DNA of 24,648 bases from Desulfobacteraceae bacterium (lineage in GTDB: Bacteria > Desulfobacterota > DSM-4660 > Desulfatiglandales > Desulfatiglandaceae), in the NCBI GenBank assembly GCA_020349865.1, contig CP070700.1, positions 2,831,416 through 2,856,063 of the forward strand, given 5' to 3'. Shown piece by piece: positions 1-7,298 of this stretch (position 1 is its first letter; the number at the start of each line of letters is the position of its first letter). Under the pieces are notes generated by a model that saw only the letters and a program-made list of their open reading frames with translations, was not told where the DNA came from and ran no database searches. A program made the position numbers and the translations under genes.

Positions 1-146
1 ATGAGCGATTTGACACCACTCTTTTGTGGTTTTTTTCTCACCCGAGCAGCCTGGTCGGATGTATAAACAGGCTCATGCACATGAACCCTGAAATCTACAC
101 CCTCGTTTCCTAAAAGTGATTTGATATCTTTGAATTCATTTTCCAT
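1..146 (-). CDS. YbaK/EbsC-family aminoacyl-tRNA deacylase-like protein, N-terminus only (runs off left edge)
   Basis: The minus strand reads from an ATG at 146-144 without a stop to base 1, giving 48 complete codons. The stretch HVHEPVYTSDQAARVR (about residues 22-37) followed by a GVKSL segment resembles the start of the YbaK / prolyl-tRNA-synthetase-associated domain. In that family the motif is typically 'HEPVxTSEEAAxVRG...GAKAL'. Members hydrolyse mischarged aminoacyl-tRNAs in the cytoplasm. No strong ribosome binding site precedes the ATG, so the start is tentative. Only the first third of the domain is visible and the lysine expected further in lies outside the window. The family call rests on motif memory and the substrate cannot be stated. 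Confidence 0.6.
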   Translation of the reverse strand, partial: MENEFKDIKSLLGNEGVDFRVHVHEPVYTSDQAARVRKKPQKSGVKSL

Positions 147-254
147 GGGGTGAAATTTATCTTCAACTTTCTATTTTTCAAAACCTGACATTTCTTACCG
201 TCGAACCAACTATTTTAAATTACGAAATAATGCCATGTATGTTCTACCTATCTC

Positions 255-295
255 AGTATCTCCAGGCCTAAAAATACCTGGGTAAAATAGATACT
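255..295. repeat. Nested imperfect inverted repeat
   Basis: AGTATCT (255-261) is followed directly by CCAGG (262-266), then a 10-base loop, CCTGG (277-281), a 7-base bulge and AGATACT (289-295). The two arm pairs are perfect. It could be a regulatory hairpin or operator upstream of the minus-strand YbaK-like gene, or a remnant of a larger element. Nothing else supports a function. Confidence 0.4.
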
Positions 296-510
296 ATGCA
301 AGGTCCCCTTGGTCAGCCTTTGGCGATATAAAGGACAAAAAAAATCACCGAAAAATGCCATAGAGACCCCCTTGCAGAAAGATAGCACAAAATAGATGGT
401 ATTGCATCTGGCATTTGAACTGAGTGAGAGCAAATGGAAGATGGCGTTCAGTGACGGAGATAAAGTGAGAAGTGTGACGATAGATGCCAGGAATTTAGAG
501 CAATTATAAA

Positions 511-703
511 CCCAGATTGTGCAGTAGCCTCCTGCTGCGACTTGAAAATCCTTGCTGCAAAGCTTGTTTCCCGATTTTTACCCGCCTCTGGCAGGTTGCT
601 CCTTGACATATTTATTAATATGCCTACGTCACAAAATCGCTCCAACTGCGCGTTTCGCTATGGTTTTCTGCGCCTCGCTATGGATTCTACTGCACAATCT
701 GGG
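511..703. repeat. Inverted-repeat (MITE-like) element, 193 bp
   Basis: CCCAGATTGTGCAGTAG at 511-527 is the exact reverse complement of 687-703 (17/17). The inner flanks are partly complementary and a smaller palindrome, CATATT-TATT-AATATG (607-622), lies close to the centre. There is no transposase frame inside. A short non-coding unit with perfect terminal arms and a near-central palindrome suggests a miniature mobile element or interspersed repeat. Whether other copies exist cannot be seen from this window. Confidence 0.6.
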
Positions 704-886
704 ATAAAAAGGGGTTTGCAGGGCTGAGAGGATGAAACGAGCCGTCAAGTCCATGAGAAACCAGAGACCCTCGGTCTGTCTCTCGGATACGTTCATAAAA
801 TATTGAATATGAACCTGAAATGCGTTAAAAGTAGATACTGCCAAATCATTTAATCTTAAGTAAAACGACCAAAAGGAGAGGATAAG

Positions 887-1252
887 GTGCCAGAAACAGA
901 TAGAAGGAAATATCCGAGAATCAATATATCCAGTGGTGTGGATTATGTTTGTCTGGATGATAAACTTCAAAAAATTGAAGAGGGAAAGGGAAAAGTTTTG
1001 CACATTTTGAACATAAGTCAAGGTGGGGTTTTAATGGAAACCCCTAAAGTGATTAATTCAAAAAATATCCTCATAGTGACCCTTGACCTCGAAGATAATA
1101 GGATAAAGATTGGAGGAGAGGTAATTCATTCCAGGGAATTGGATCCCAATGGTGCACTTACCGGAATCCGATTCGTGAAACCATATACCAAACAGCGCGA
1201 GATTATAGCTAAATTTATAAGGGCGTATTACTACAGGGAAAAAACAGCCTAG
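887..1252 (+). CDS. PilZ-domain protein (c-di-GMP binding), 121 aa
   Basis: This is a small cytoplasmic protein made of a single PilZ domain, the common receptor module for cyclic di-GMP. Both diagnostic motifs are visible: an arginine-rich start RRKYPR (residues 6-11, giving RxxxR) and NISQGG (N42, S44, G47, matching NxSxxG) after the first beta strand. These residues hold the dinucleotide in characterised PilZ domains, so binding is expected. The start is GTG at 887, preceded by AAAAGGAGAGG about 6 bases upstream. The gene stands alone, and no effector domain is attached, so it probably acts by binding a partner protein. The target process (motility, adhesion, exopolysaccharide) cannot be told from context. 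Confidence 0.88.
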   Translation: MPETDRRKYPRINISSGVDYVCLDDKLQKIEEGKGKVLHILNISQGGVLMETPKVINSKNILIVTLDLEDNRIKIGGEVIHSRELDPNGALTGIRFVKPYTKQREIIAKFIRAYYYREKTA

Positions 1253-1582
1253 CGCCCAGCATAAAACTGTAAAAGACTTTTACTGCAACGGGTTACAGAT
1301 TTAGGCCGTTCATTTAACTGACGTCCTATGAACAAAAAGATCAGTAACGTCAGCCAATTTCTCATAATTATTTCTTCTTTTCCTTAAAAGCCTGTAATAG
1401 AAACATATGGGGGAGGGGCAAAAGATAGATTCCCATGCAATTCATAAAGTGTCTTTCAAGGTTCTTCTTCATATCTTGAGGGCATCAGGAAGGTAGGCGT
1501 TAATTCATGAACAGGCTTAATGGAGGTGGATGGGGAAATCAAATGACGGCATTAATGCAAAACGCGGAAAAGGAGGATCGAG
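1253..1582. other. 330-bp intergenic stretch
   Basis: No gene is convincing here. A weak AT-rich hairpin, GTAAAA-gac-TTTTAC (1269-1283), lies just after the PilZ stop and might help end transcription, but it lacks a U-tract. The right end carries the strong ribosome binding site AAAAGGAGG for the next gene. No clear promoter was found. Confidence 0.5.
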
Positions 1583-1987
1583 ATGGAACCAGCTAAGATC
1601 ATTGCACGATTTCGTAATGGCCGGATGAAAAAAGGCTACTCGCAGGATTTCTTCCCGAACAAACCCGTTTTTCATCTTTCTAAAGATGCCAGAGGAACAT
1701 CCGGGGAGCCGGAGGAAGTGCATGTGAATGAGTTGAAGGCTGTGTTCTTCGTGAAAGATTTTGTAGGGAATCCGGATTATGAGGAACAAAAAAGGTTTGT
1801 GGAAGGAGACAGGCCTTCAGGCCGTAAGGTAGAGGTCACCTTTCCAGATGGCGAAGTGATGCAAGGTTCGGTCTTAGGCTACAACCCAAAGCAGCCTGGA
1901 TTTTTCCTTTTCCTTGCTGACCCCAAAGGCAACAACACGAAAGTGTTTGTGGTAAATGACGCTGTCAAAAATTTTCGATACCTATAA
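1583..1987 (+). CDS. Conserved small protein of unknown function (DUF6982-like), 134 aa
   Basis: The N-terminus, KIIARFRNGRMKKGYSQDFF followed by a PNKPVFHL segment (about residues 5-32), and a second beta-rich half ending KVFVVNDAVKNFRYL look like a small conserved family seen often in Desulfobacterota, which I associate with DUF6982. The pattern 'VxFxDGEVMQGSVLGYNPKQPGFFLF' in the second half suggests two similar small beta-barrel or SH3-like units. There is no signal peptide or membrane segment, so it should be cytoplasmic. AAAAGGAGG lies about 7 bases before the ATG and supports this start. It is followed 114 bases later by the DUF6398-like gene and may share its transcript. Function is unknown. 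Confidence 0.75.
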   Translation: MEPAKIIARFRNGRMKKGYSQDFFPNKPVFHLSKDARGTSGEPEEVHVNELKAVFFVKDFVGNPDYEEQKRFVEGDRPSGRKVEVTFPDGEVMQGSVLGYNPKQPGFFLFLADPKGNNTKVFVVNDAVKNFRYL

Positions 1988-2101
1988 TCCAATGTGCTGG
2001 ATCGATAGTTCGGACCACAAGCCAGAAATGTTCGGAGTCGAATCGTTGCTTGGTTCAAGGAAGAAAAAGGGCATTCTAAAGACATAATGGAGAGAACCAC
2101 T

Positions 2102-2728
2102 ATGGCAAAAACCGAAAAAGATGAACGATTGAATGAAATCAAGGAATTGGTGCAGGCCTTTTGCGAAGAGCATTTAAATGAGGAGTTGGCCGGCTATGCT
2201 CTGAAGCTGTGTGACACGTTGGGCAGGAAGCGGAAAATTTCCATAACCAGAGGCAGGAAAGAAATATGGGCTGCCTCAATCATCTACGTAATTGCCCGCC
2301 TGAATTTTTTGTTTGACCCTGATAATGAGCTTTTTCTGTCAGCCGATACCATCTGTGATTTCTTTGGTGTTAAAAAATCGACCGTTGGCAATAAGGCGAC
2401 TCAGATTGAGAAAGCGTGCAATCTTGGATTGGGCGCTGAAGGGTTTTGCAGCCCGGAGATATCTGATGCATTGACATTTGTTGAGCTTCCTCATGGTTTG
2501 ATAATTCCAAAAAGTATGTTGCACAAACCCGAGATTGTGGTTGAATTTGCCGACGAGAAAGAGGAAGAGGAGTTCCAAAAATACATGGCTGAACAGCAGC
2601 GCCTTAAAGAACGGGAAGCCGCGGAGAAAACGGCGCGACACGATGAGATCAATCGGAAGATCGCTGAGAACAAGAAAAAGGAGGAAAAAGAGCACGACAA
2701 CCAACTTAATCTGTTTGGCGAGTTTTGA
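2102..2728 (+). CDS. DUF6398-like protein with charged coiled-coil tail, 208 aa
   Basis: The N-terminal two thirds (about residues 1-125) match my memory of DUF6398. They comprise a helical segment ELVQAFCEEHLNEELAGYA, the stretch RGRKEIWAASIIYVIARLNF, and a helix-turn-helix-like part DTICDFFGVKKSTVGNKATQ that could contact DNA. The last 60 residues are rich in Glu, Lys and Arg and should form a coiled coil, ending in NQLNLFGEF. That tail contains QLNLF, which resembles a beta-clamp-binding peptide, although this is only a motif resemblance. The start at 2102 is preferred over the in-frame ATG at 2087 because GGAGAG (2089-2094) sits 7 bases before it. No function is established. Confidence 0.75.
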   Translation: MAKTEKDERLNEIKELVQAFCEEHLNEELAGYALKLCDTLGRKRKISITRGRKEIWAASIIYVIARLNFLFDPDNELFLSADTICDFFGVKKSTVGNKATQIEKACNLGLGAEGFCSPEISDALTFVELPHGLIIPKSMLHKPEIVVEFADEKEEEEFQKYMAEQQRLKEREAAEKTARHDEINRKIAENKKKEEKEHDNQLNLFGEF

Positions 2729-2764
2729 TGCCTGGCTGTAATGATGGTTCCGATGGTTCTTGTG

Positions 2765-2793
2765 TTGACAATTCTCTTGAATTAGGTTACGAA
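2765..2793 (+). promoter_or_regulatory. Candidate sigma70 promoter for the riboswitch-cobT-cobS transcript
   Basis: A perfect -35 box TTGACA (2765-2770) is followed after 17 bases by TACGAA (2788-2793), a weak -10 matching only about half of TATAAT. It lies some 50 bases before the riboswitch P1 stem, which is a sensible place. The weak -10 keeps confidence low. Confidence 0.35.
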
Positions 2794-2823
2794 AGGGCTG
2801 TGAACTTAGGCCTTACAGCCCTT
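2793..2823 (+). repeat. 9-bp hairpin between the DUF6398-like gene and the riboswitch
   Basis: AAGGGCTGT (2793-2801) pairs exactly with ACAGCCCTT (2815-2823) across a 13-base loop. It is followed by an A-rich stretch rather than a U-tract, so it is not a standard intrinsic terminator on the plus strand. It may still limit read-through or stabilise the 3' end of the upstream transcript. Confidence 0.35.
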
Positions 2824-2843
2824 AAAAACAGATGTATAAAGAA

Positions 2844-3123
2844 TCATGATCGGTGTCCGCTAAGGGCCATTTTGGTTCCGAAAGCGGGTGAAAAGGGAAG
2901 GCGATTAGAATCCGCCGCACAATGGCCGGTGCTGTAATCCCGACACCGATAATCCTTGTTTTTATGGTGTAGTTATCTCCCGGCAAAGTTCCGGTTTGCC
3001 TTTAAACCGGATGAAAAGCCACTGTCAGGTGCTCTTCTGGTACTCAAATTTACGAATACCGGATAAGTACCTAACGGGAAGGCGAGCCGGGAGCGGGTAA
3101 GCCAGAAGACCTGCCGATCATGA
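2844..3123 (+). ncRNA. Cobalamin (adenosylcobalamin-class) riboswitch
   Basis: The closing P1 stem is a perfect 10-bp match between 2844-2853 (TCATGATCGG) and 3114-3123. Inside are the conserved core pieces in order: GGTTCCG, AAAGGGAA with GAATCCGCCGC, GCCACTGTC (from about 3018), GGGAAGGCGAGCC, and the B12 box GTAAGCCAGAAGACCTGCC just before the P1 3' strand. A longer than usual arm (about 2940-3010) separates the first and second halves of the core. It lies directly upstream of cobT-cobS and should switch them off when cobalamin is plentiful, acting through the terminator at 3140-3186. Confidence is high on motif content. Exact pairing of the peripheral arms was not worked out. Confidence 0.92.
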
Positions 3124-3139
3124 GGGATGGAGATGCCAT

Positions 3140-3186
3140 AACCCCATCCGGGTCAGATGTCGCTATGACCTGGGTGGGGTTTTTTT
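3140..3186 (+). terminator. Intrinsic terminator of the cobalamin riboswitch (expression platform)
   Basis: A 16-bp stem pairs 3140-3155 with 3166-3181 using two G-U pairs (AACCCCATCCGGGTCA against TGACCTGGGTGGGGTT). It has a 10-base loop and is followed by a run of T. Just upstream, GGATGG (3125-3130) can pair with CCATCC (3144-3149), which forms part of the terminator's left arm. This gives a plausible antiterminator. The terminator ends about 26 bases before cobT. Confidence 0.88.
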
Positions 3187-3212
3187 GTGAACTTTAAAAT
3201 AGGGAGGGTATT

Positions 3213-4268
3213 TTGAAAATGTGGGAAAAGACTTTAAAACAGATTAAACCGCTTTCTAAAAACTGGTTGGCTATGGCATGGGAAAGGATCGATAATCTGA
3301 CCAAGCCAAGGGGGAGTCTGGGTCGCCTGGAAGAAATGGCCGCCCGTGTTGTGGCCATCCGTGAAGAAGAAAGACCTTCACTTGCACAAAAAGAAGTCTT
3401 TGTATTTGTAGGGGATCATGGTGTAGTCGCAGATGGCGTTAGCGCCTATCCTCAGGAGGTCACGGGTTTGATGGTTAAAAATTTTATGGCCGGAGGGGCG
3501 GCAATCAATGTCCTCGCCCGCTGTGCCGGGGCTCGTGTATCGGTTATCGACATTGGTATGCAGGAAGATATTAAGGACGCGGAAGGACTCATCAAGAAGA
3601 ATGTAAAAAGAGGGACCGGCAACATTGCCCGGGAACCGGCAATGACCCGTGAAGAGGCCGAAAAGGCCATCAATGTAGGCATTGAAATTGCTGATAAGGC
3701 CTGTGATAACGGGACTGTGATGATCGCCTCAGGTGAGATGGGTATCGGAAATACCACACCGTCTTCGGCTGTGTTTTCCGCTCTCCTGCCGGCCGAAGTC
3801 ATTGATGTAACTGGTAGAGGAACGGGGCTTGATGAAGATGGAATAAGACACAAAGTTGATGTCATAAAAAAGGCCCTAAAAACAAATCGGGAACGCCTCG
3901 ATGATCCAGTGTCAACCCTTGCGGCCGTGGGAGGGCTCGAAATTGCAGCCATATGTGGACTTTGTTTGGGAGGTGCAGCCCGGCGTATAGTTGTGGTAGT
4001 AGATGGATTTATATCAAGCGCAGGCGCCCTGGTGGCTATGCGTTTGAATCCGGCAGTGAAGGATTATCTTTTTTTCTCCCATCAATCCTTTGAAAATGGA
4101 CATGGGACCTTCTTTAGAAAGGAAGGGCTACGTCCTATTCTTGACTTAAACCTTCGACTTGGCGAGGGAACCGGAGCTACTCTGGCCATGCAACTAATCG
4201 AAGACTCAGTAAGGATCTATAACGAAATGGCCACTTTTCAAGAAGTTGGGATAGAGCCGGGCGCATGA
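3213..4268 (+). CDS. cobT: Nicotinate-nucleotide--dimethylbenzimidazole phosphoribosyltransferase (CobT)
   Basis: CobT activates the lower-ligand base by transferring the phosphoribosyl group of nicotinate mononucleotide to 5,6-dimethylbenzimidazole or a related base, for the nucleotide loop of cobalamin. The 351-aa length is normal. Family hallmarks include NLTKPRGSLGRLEE near residue 30, VFVGDHGVVADGVSAYPQEV, the SGEMGIGNTTPSSA segment, and RLGEGTGA near residue 317, whose Glu is the general base in characterised CobT. The listed start is TTG at 3213, 5 bases after GGGAGGG. An in-frame ATG at 3219 with 11-base spacing is equally possible and would remove two residues. The stop overlaps the cobS start (ATGA), indicating translational coupling. 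It is controlled by the upstream cobalamin riboswitch. Confidence 0.96.
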   Translation: MKMWEKTLKQIKPLSKNWLAMAWERIDNLTKPRGSLGRLEEMAARVVAIREEERPSLAQKEVFVFVGDHGVVADGVSAYPQEVTGLMVKNFMAGGAAINVLARCAGARVSVIDIGMQEDIKDAEGLIKKNVKRGTGNIAREPAMTREEAEKAINVGIEIADKACDNGTVMIASGEMGIGNTTPSSAVFSALLPAEVIDVTGRGTGLDEDGIRHKVDVIKKALKTNRERLDDPVSTLAAVGGLEIAAICGLCLGGAARRIVVVVDGFISSAGALVAMRLNPAVKDYLFFSHQSFENGHGTFFRKEGLRPILDLNLRLGEGTGATLAMQLIEDSVRIYNEMATFQEVGIEPGA

Positions 4269-5056
4269 AAAGAAACTCCCCTATTAATGGCCTCGGAACT
4301 GCCTTCAGGACCTTGACACTTATTTCGTGGCCGGGAAAGGAGAGCGATGAGCTTTCTAACTCCCTGCCTTGGTTCCCTGTGGTCGGTCTCTTCCTTGGCC
4401 TGATTCTCTTTGGCATCGGCAGTTCATTGACGTTGCTTGGTTTTCGATGGCTGGCCGGGGCTGCCCTGCTGATGGTGGGAGTTGAAGTGTGGCTGACGCG
4501 GGGACTTCACATGGATGGACTGGCTGATTGGGCTGATTCCATTGGTGGGTTCCATGAGAGGGAAAAGAGGCTGGCCATTATGAAAGATATCTCGCTGGGC
4601 GCCTTTGGAGTGCTGGCCTTGATTCTGGCACTAATGGCTAAATGGGTTGCCTTTGAAAGGCTTTTGTCCTCGGGATCTGCAATCTGGCTTCTTCCCATAT
4701 TGATTATCTCAAGGGATATGATGGTAGATCTTATCACCACCCTCCCTTATGCGCGTGAAGGTGAGGGGATGGCGAGACCCTTTGTCAAAGGGGCACCTTC
4801 CAAGCACCGTATTGCATCTCACGTTATATCTCTTGTAATTTGTCTGCTATTTGGGCCCATAGGTTTGGCATTTTTTGGGATTGGAGTACTCGTCACATTG
4901 CTGTTTAAGGGTCGTTGCCGGAAACGTTTCGGGGGAATCACGGGCGACCTTCTTGGAACGGCCAATGAGATGGTGGAGATCTGCCTTTTATTGATATGTG
5001 CCTTGCCCGGGAAGAGTATTCTCAATTATACCGGGTGGGCTTGGGTGTTCAATTAA
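4265..5056 (+). CDS. cobS: Adenosylcobinamide-GDP ribazoletransferase (cobalamin synthase, CobS)
   Basis: CobS is the membrane enzyme that joins adenosylcobinamide-GDP to the activated lower-ligand nucleoside made with CobT, completing adenosylcobalamin. The 263-aa protein is rich in hydrophobic helices (about 6-7 membrane segments). It carries the usual conserved stretches: LTLISWPG near the N-terminus, GLHMDGLADWADSIGGF near residue 80, SRDMM mid-protein, and FGGITGDLLGTANEMVE near residue 218. The acidic residues of the HMDGLAD and GITGD motifs are those expected to bind metal and substrate. There is no separate ribosome binding site; translation should be coupled to cobT through the 4-base overlap. 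cobU and cobC are absent from the window, so the rest of the pathway lies elsewhere. Confidence 0.96.
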   Translation: MKRNSPINGLGTAFRTLTLISWPGKESDELSNSLPWFPVVGLFLGLILFGIGSSLTLLGFRWLAGAALLMVGVEVWLTRGLHMDGLADWADSIGGFHEREKRLAIMKDISLGAFGVLALILALMAKWVAFERLLSSGSAIWLLPILIISRDMMVDLITTLPYAREGEGMARPFVKGAPSKHRIASHVISLVICLLFGPIGLAFFGIGVLVTLLFKGRCRKRFGGITGDLLGTANEMVEICLLLICALPGKSILNYTGWAWVFN

Positions 5057-5058
5057 TT

Positions 5059-5415
5059 TGGGAGTATTACCGGTTTGTTAATAAGAAAACATGGCTGAGG
5101 GAAAGCTCTAAGAGGGTGATGGCTTTTCTTCAGTTCCGGGCCTCACGGTCTGGTCATTTGTCCGTGCTTCGCGTGGACTCCCACCCCTTCGGGGCGGGTT
5201 CCCAGTTTCAAGGAGTTACGGACGGGTGATGCCCGCCCCGGCGGGCAAGCCTACCCCCTCCCTGTTCTCCTCGACTTCGCTCGGAGCCAGGGGGTCCCCC
5301 ATTCCATAACTCCCTAAAATGACGAAGACCTTCCGGCAGTCACTTCAGAAAAGCCATCACCCTCTTAGGCCATCATTGGGTTTGAGAAAATATTAACAAA
5401 CTGGTAATGCTCCCA
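5059..5415. repeat. Long inverted-repeat element (MITE-like), about 357 bp
   Basis: The outer arms, TGGGAGTATTACCGGTTTG at 5059-5077 continuing to 5083, pair with 5391-5415, differing at two positions that would both be G-U pairs in RNA. An unpaired stretch of about 23 bases on each side follows. Then TAAGAGGGTGATGGCTTTTC (from 5109) pairs perfectly with GAAAAGCCATCACCCTCTTA (ending at 5367). The GC-rich interior holds smaller hairpins such as CCACCCCTTCGGGGCGGG and GCCCGCCCCGGCGGGC and has no credible protein frame. It begins 3 bases after the cobS stop. It is probably a non-autonomous mobile element or an interspersed structured repeat, and it may also act as the cobTS terminator. No clear target duplication is visible. 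Confidence 0.7.
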
Positions 5416-5544
5416 TGGATTACAATAGTCGTCTCGGAATCTGACTTGCTTTTACTGGCATAAAGGCATGTGAACACGTAATGGTTCAGCTAAGATTGAC
5501 ATGTTATTATTAAGTTCTCCTTGCCTTTTAAGCGGGCCTATTAG

Positions 5545-5573
5545 TTGACTTAAAGTTGTGGGAGAATTATTCT
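5545..5573 (+). promoter_or_regulatory. Candidate sigma70 promoter for the serine dehydratase gene
   Basis: TTGACT (5545-5550), a 17-base spacer and TATTCT (5568-5573) give a -35 with 5 of 6 and a -10 with 4 of 6 consensus matches, about 70 bases before the ATG at 5646. It was found by eye and other placements are possible. Confidence 0.38.
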
Positions 5574-5645
5574 GATCAACAGATTCCTGCCAAGGATTAG
5601 CGTGATAAGCCCCTCTTTCGTCAGTCTGATAAAAGGTGGAAATCA

Positions 5646-6587
5646 ATGAGCACTACAATGCCCCTTCACGTACGCACACCAATTTGGGAATCAGAACCTC
5701 TGAGTTCCGCCTTGGGGGTCTCGGTTCTTTTGAAGATGGAAGCCTTCCAGCCAACTGGATCTTTCAAGATTCGCGGTATCGGGCATGCCTGCCAGGTAAG
5801 CTGTGAGGCTGGCGCGACTCGACTTGTTTGCTCGTCAGGTGGGAACGCGGGATATGCTGTCGCCTATGCGGGCCGTAAGTTAGGTACAGGTGTTACGGTT
5901 GTTGTTCCCCGGACAACACCCAACTGGACGAGGGAAATGATACGGCAGCAAGGGGCCACTGTCATCGAGCATGGAGAGTCGTGGGACGATTCTCATGCTT
6001 ATGCCTCCGTGCTTGCCAGACAGGATGGAACAGCCTATATCCATCCCTTTGATGACCCGCTTATCTGGAGAGGCCATGCGTCGATTGTTGAGGAAATTGC
6101 CCACGATGGTTTGAAGCCGGACACCATTGTGCTATCAGTGGGTGGCGGCGGTCTTCTCTGCGGCGTTTTAGAAGGCATGCACCGAGTCGGCTGGACTAAA
6201 ATTCCTATCATTGCGGTAGAGACCGAAGGTGCAGCCTCTTTTGCTGCCTCGGTTGAGGCTGGTCGCCTCGTTACCCTTGATAAAATTGCGTCCGTGGCCA
6301 CAACTCTTGGAGCCCGAACCGTGGCCTCAGAAACGCTTTCTTGGACGCATAAACATACAATAACGCCTTGGAAGGTCTCTGATCATGAAGCGGTTGACGC
6401 ATGTATTCGATTTGCAGATGATCATCGAATCCTGGTGGAACCCGCTTGCGGAGCTGCGCTTTCGGCAACCTACCATAGAGCATCACCGTTAGCTGGGCAG
6501 AAGAGGATTATGGTGATCGTGTGTGGTGGCGCAGGGGTGAGTCTTTCCCTGTTGAGAGAGTGGGAAGGGATAACTAAATCCTTATGA
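5646..6587 (+). CDS. PLP-dependent L-serine/L-threonine ammonia-lyase (single-domain, SDS type)
   Basis: This is a cytoplasmic fold-type II PLP enzyme that should deaminate L-serine to pyruvate, and probably L-threonine to 2-oxobutyrate. The PLP lysine is K41 within PTGSFKIRG. The SSGGNAG loop (residues 63-69) and the glycine-rich phosphate cup SVGGGGLL are present. [11 protein letters not shown] and VIVCGGAG near the C-terminus match the animal serine dehydratase pattern closely. At 313 aa there is no C-terminal ACT-like regulatory domain, unlike biosynthetic IlvA, and no Fe-S cysteines as in SdaA. AAAAGGTGG precedes the ATG at a suitable distance. The stop overlaps the start of the broken dinB (ATGA), so the two were probably co-translated. 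Confidence 0.88.
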   Translation: MSTTMPLHVRTPIWESEPLSSALGVSVLLKMEAFQPTGSFKIRGIGHACQVSCEAGATRLVCSSGGNAGYAVAYAGRKLGTGVTVVVPRTTPNWTREMIRQQGATVIEHGESWDDSHAYASVLARQDGTAYIHPFDDPLIWRGHASIVEEIAHDGLKPDTIVLSVGGGGLLCGVLEGMHRVGWTKIPIIAVETEGAASFAASVEAGRLVTLDKIASVATTLGARTVASETLSWTHKHTITPWKVSDHEAVDACIRFADDHRILVEPACGAALSATYHRASPLAGQKRIMVIVCGGAGVSLSLLREWEGITKSL

Positions 6588-7167
6588 ACCGGATCATTCT
6601 CCAAATTGACATGGATGCTTTTTATGCCACTGTGGAGCAATTGGATGATAAATCCCTTCGTGGGAAGCAAGTAATTGTGGGCGGTACCTCAAACAGAGGT
6701 GTGGTCTCAGCTTCGAAGACACCCTGCCAGCAGACACAAATAATGTGGGAATTCTTAAAAGACACCTTTTGGCTCAGGCTGACCTTGTTGGAAGAAAGTT
6801 GAGAAAGAAAGGGCTTAAAGGAAAAACAGTAACACTGAAATTAAAAAGTTCGGAATTCAAACAAATTTCAAGGAATGTTACTCTTGATGAAGCCACCGAT
6901 TCGAATAATCTAATATATGAAATGTGCGTTAAGCTTCTGGAGAATTTTTATTCATCCATGAAATTCAGGCTGACCGGAGTCGGCATTTCGAATCTTTCAC
7001 TCAACACCGGGAGGGCTAACCAACTGAATCTATTTAAGAAGTTGGATGGAAAAGGGAAATCTTGGGAAGAGATGAAAAGGGCAGTGGATGTGATTAAGGA
7101 AAAATTCGGAAAAGAAGCTATCAAGAGAGGTGGGCCGAGTTCGGCTGAATCTCCTAAGGGGGAGTAA
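6584..7167 (+). pseudogene. dinB: dinB (DNA polymerase IV) with a large out-of-frame internal deletion
   Basis: The first 44 or so codons read as the start of a Y-family polymerase: [16 protein letters not shown] with the metal-binding D9, then RGKQVIVGG and SNRGVVSAS. At about 6705-6715 the match jumps to another frame, which continues [20 protein letters not shown], the beginning of the little-finger domain. That domain runs to 7167, including GKTVTLKLK, LTGVGIS and QLNLF (a beta-clamp-binding-like motif). Roughly 190-200 residues are missing, including the palm SxDEA carboxylates, so no polymerase activity is possible. The N-terminal frame runs on to a stop at 6802. The little-finger frame is still open for about 150 codons, with a possible GTG start at 6745. 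The start overlaps the dehydratase stop by ATGA. Confidence 0.88.
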
Positions 7168-7298
7168 GCTGAGTTTGATACAAAATATTAAAAATGATAG
7201 TTGTTATTGGAAATTTAATAAAATTAACATTAGTATAATTTTATTTGTTCTATTATGCTTTTTCCATATAGAAATTATACTTTCAGTACTATTTCAAC

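Larger units (their letters stand above)
147..886. other. 740-bp stretch without a convincing gene
   Basis: This lies between the divergent starts of the YbaK-like gene and the PilZ gene, so it should hold promoters for both, but no clear -35/-10 pair stands out. It contains a small nested inverted repeat (255-295) and a 193-bp element bounded by perfect 17-bp inverted arms (511-703). The open frames here (248-433, 448-645, 542-727) have no recognisable domain and look fortuitous. Confidence 0.6.

Noticed and set aside
15..36. ACCAC-loop-GTGGT followed by T's, resembling a plus-strand terminator
   Set aside because: It lies inside the minus-strand YbaK-like reading frame and the stem is only 5 bp.
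248..433. 61-codon minus-strand frame with an internal ATG after AAGGGGG
   Set aside because: No recognisable domain, odd composition, and overlap with repeat-like DNA.
2725..2937. 70-codon plus-strand frame overlapping the riboswitch
   Set aside because: It runs into conserved cobalamin riboswitch sequence and has no protein-like features.
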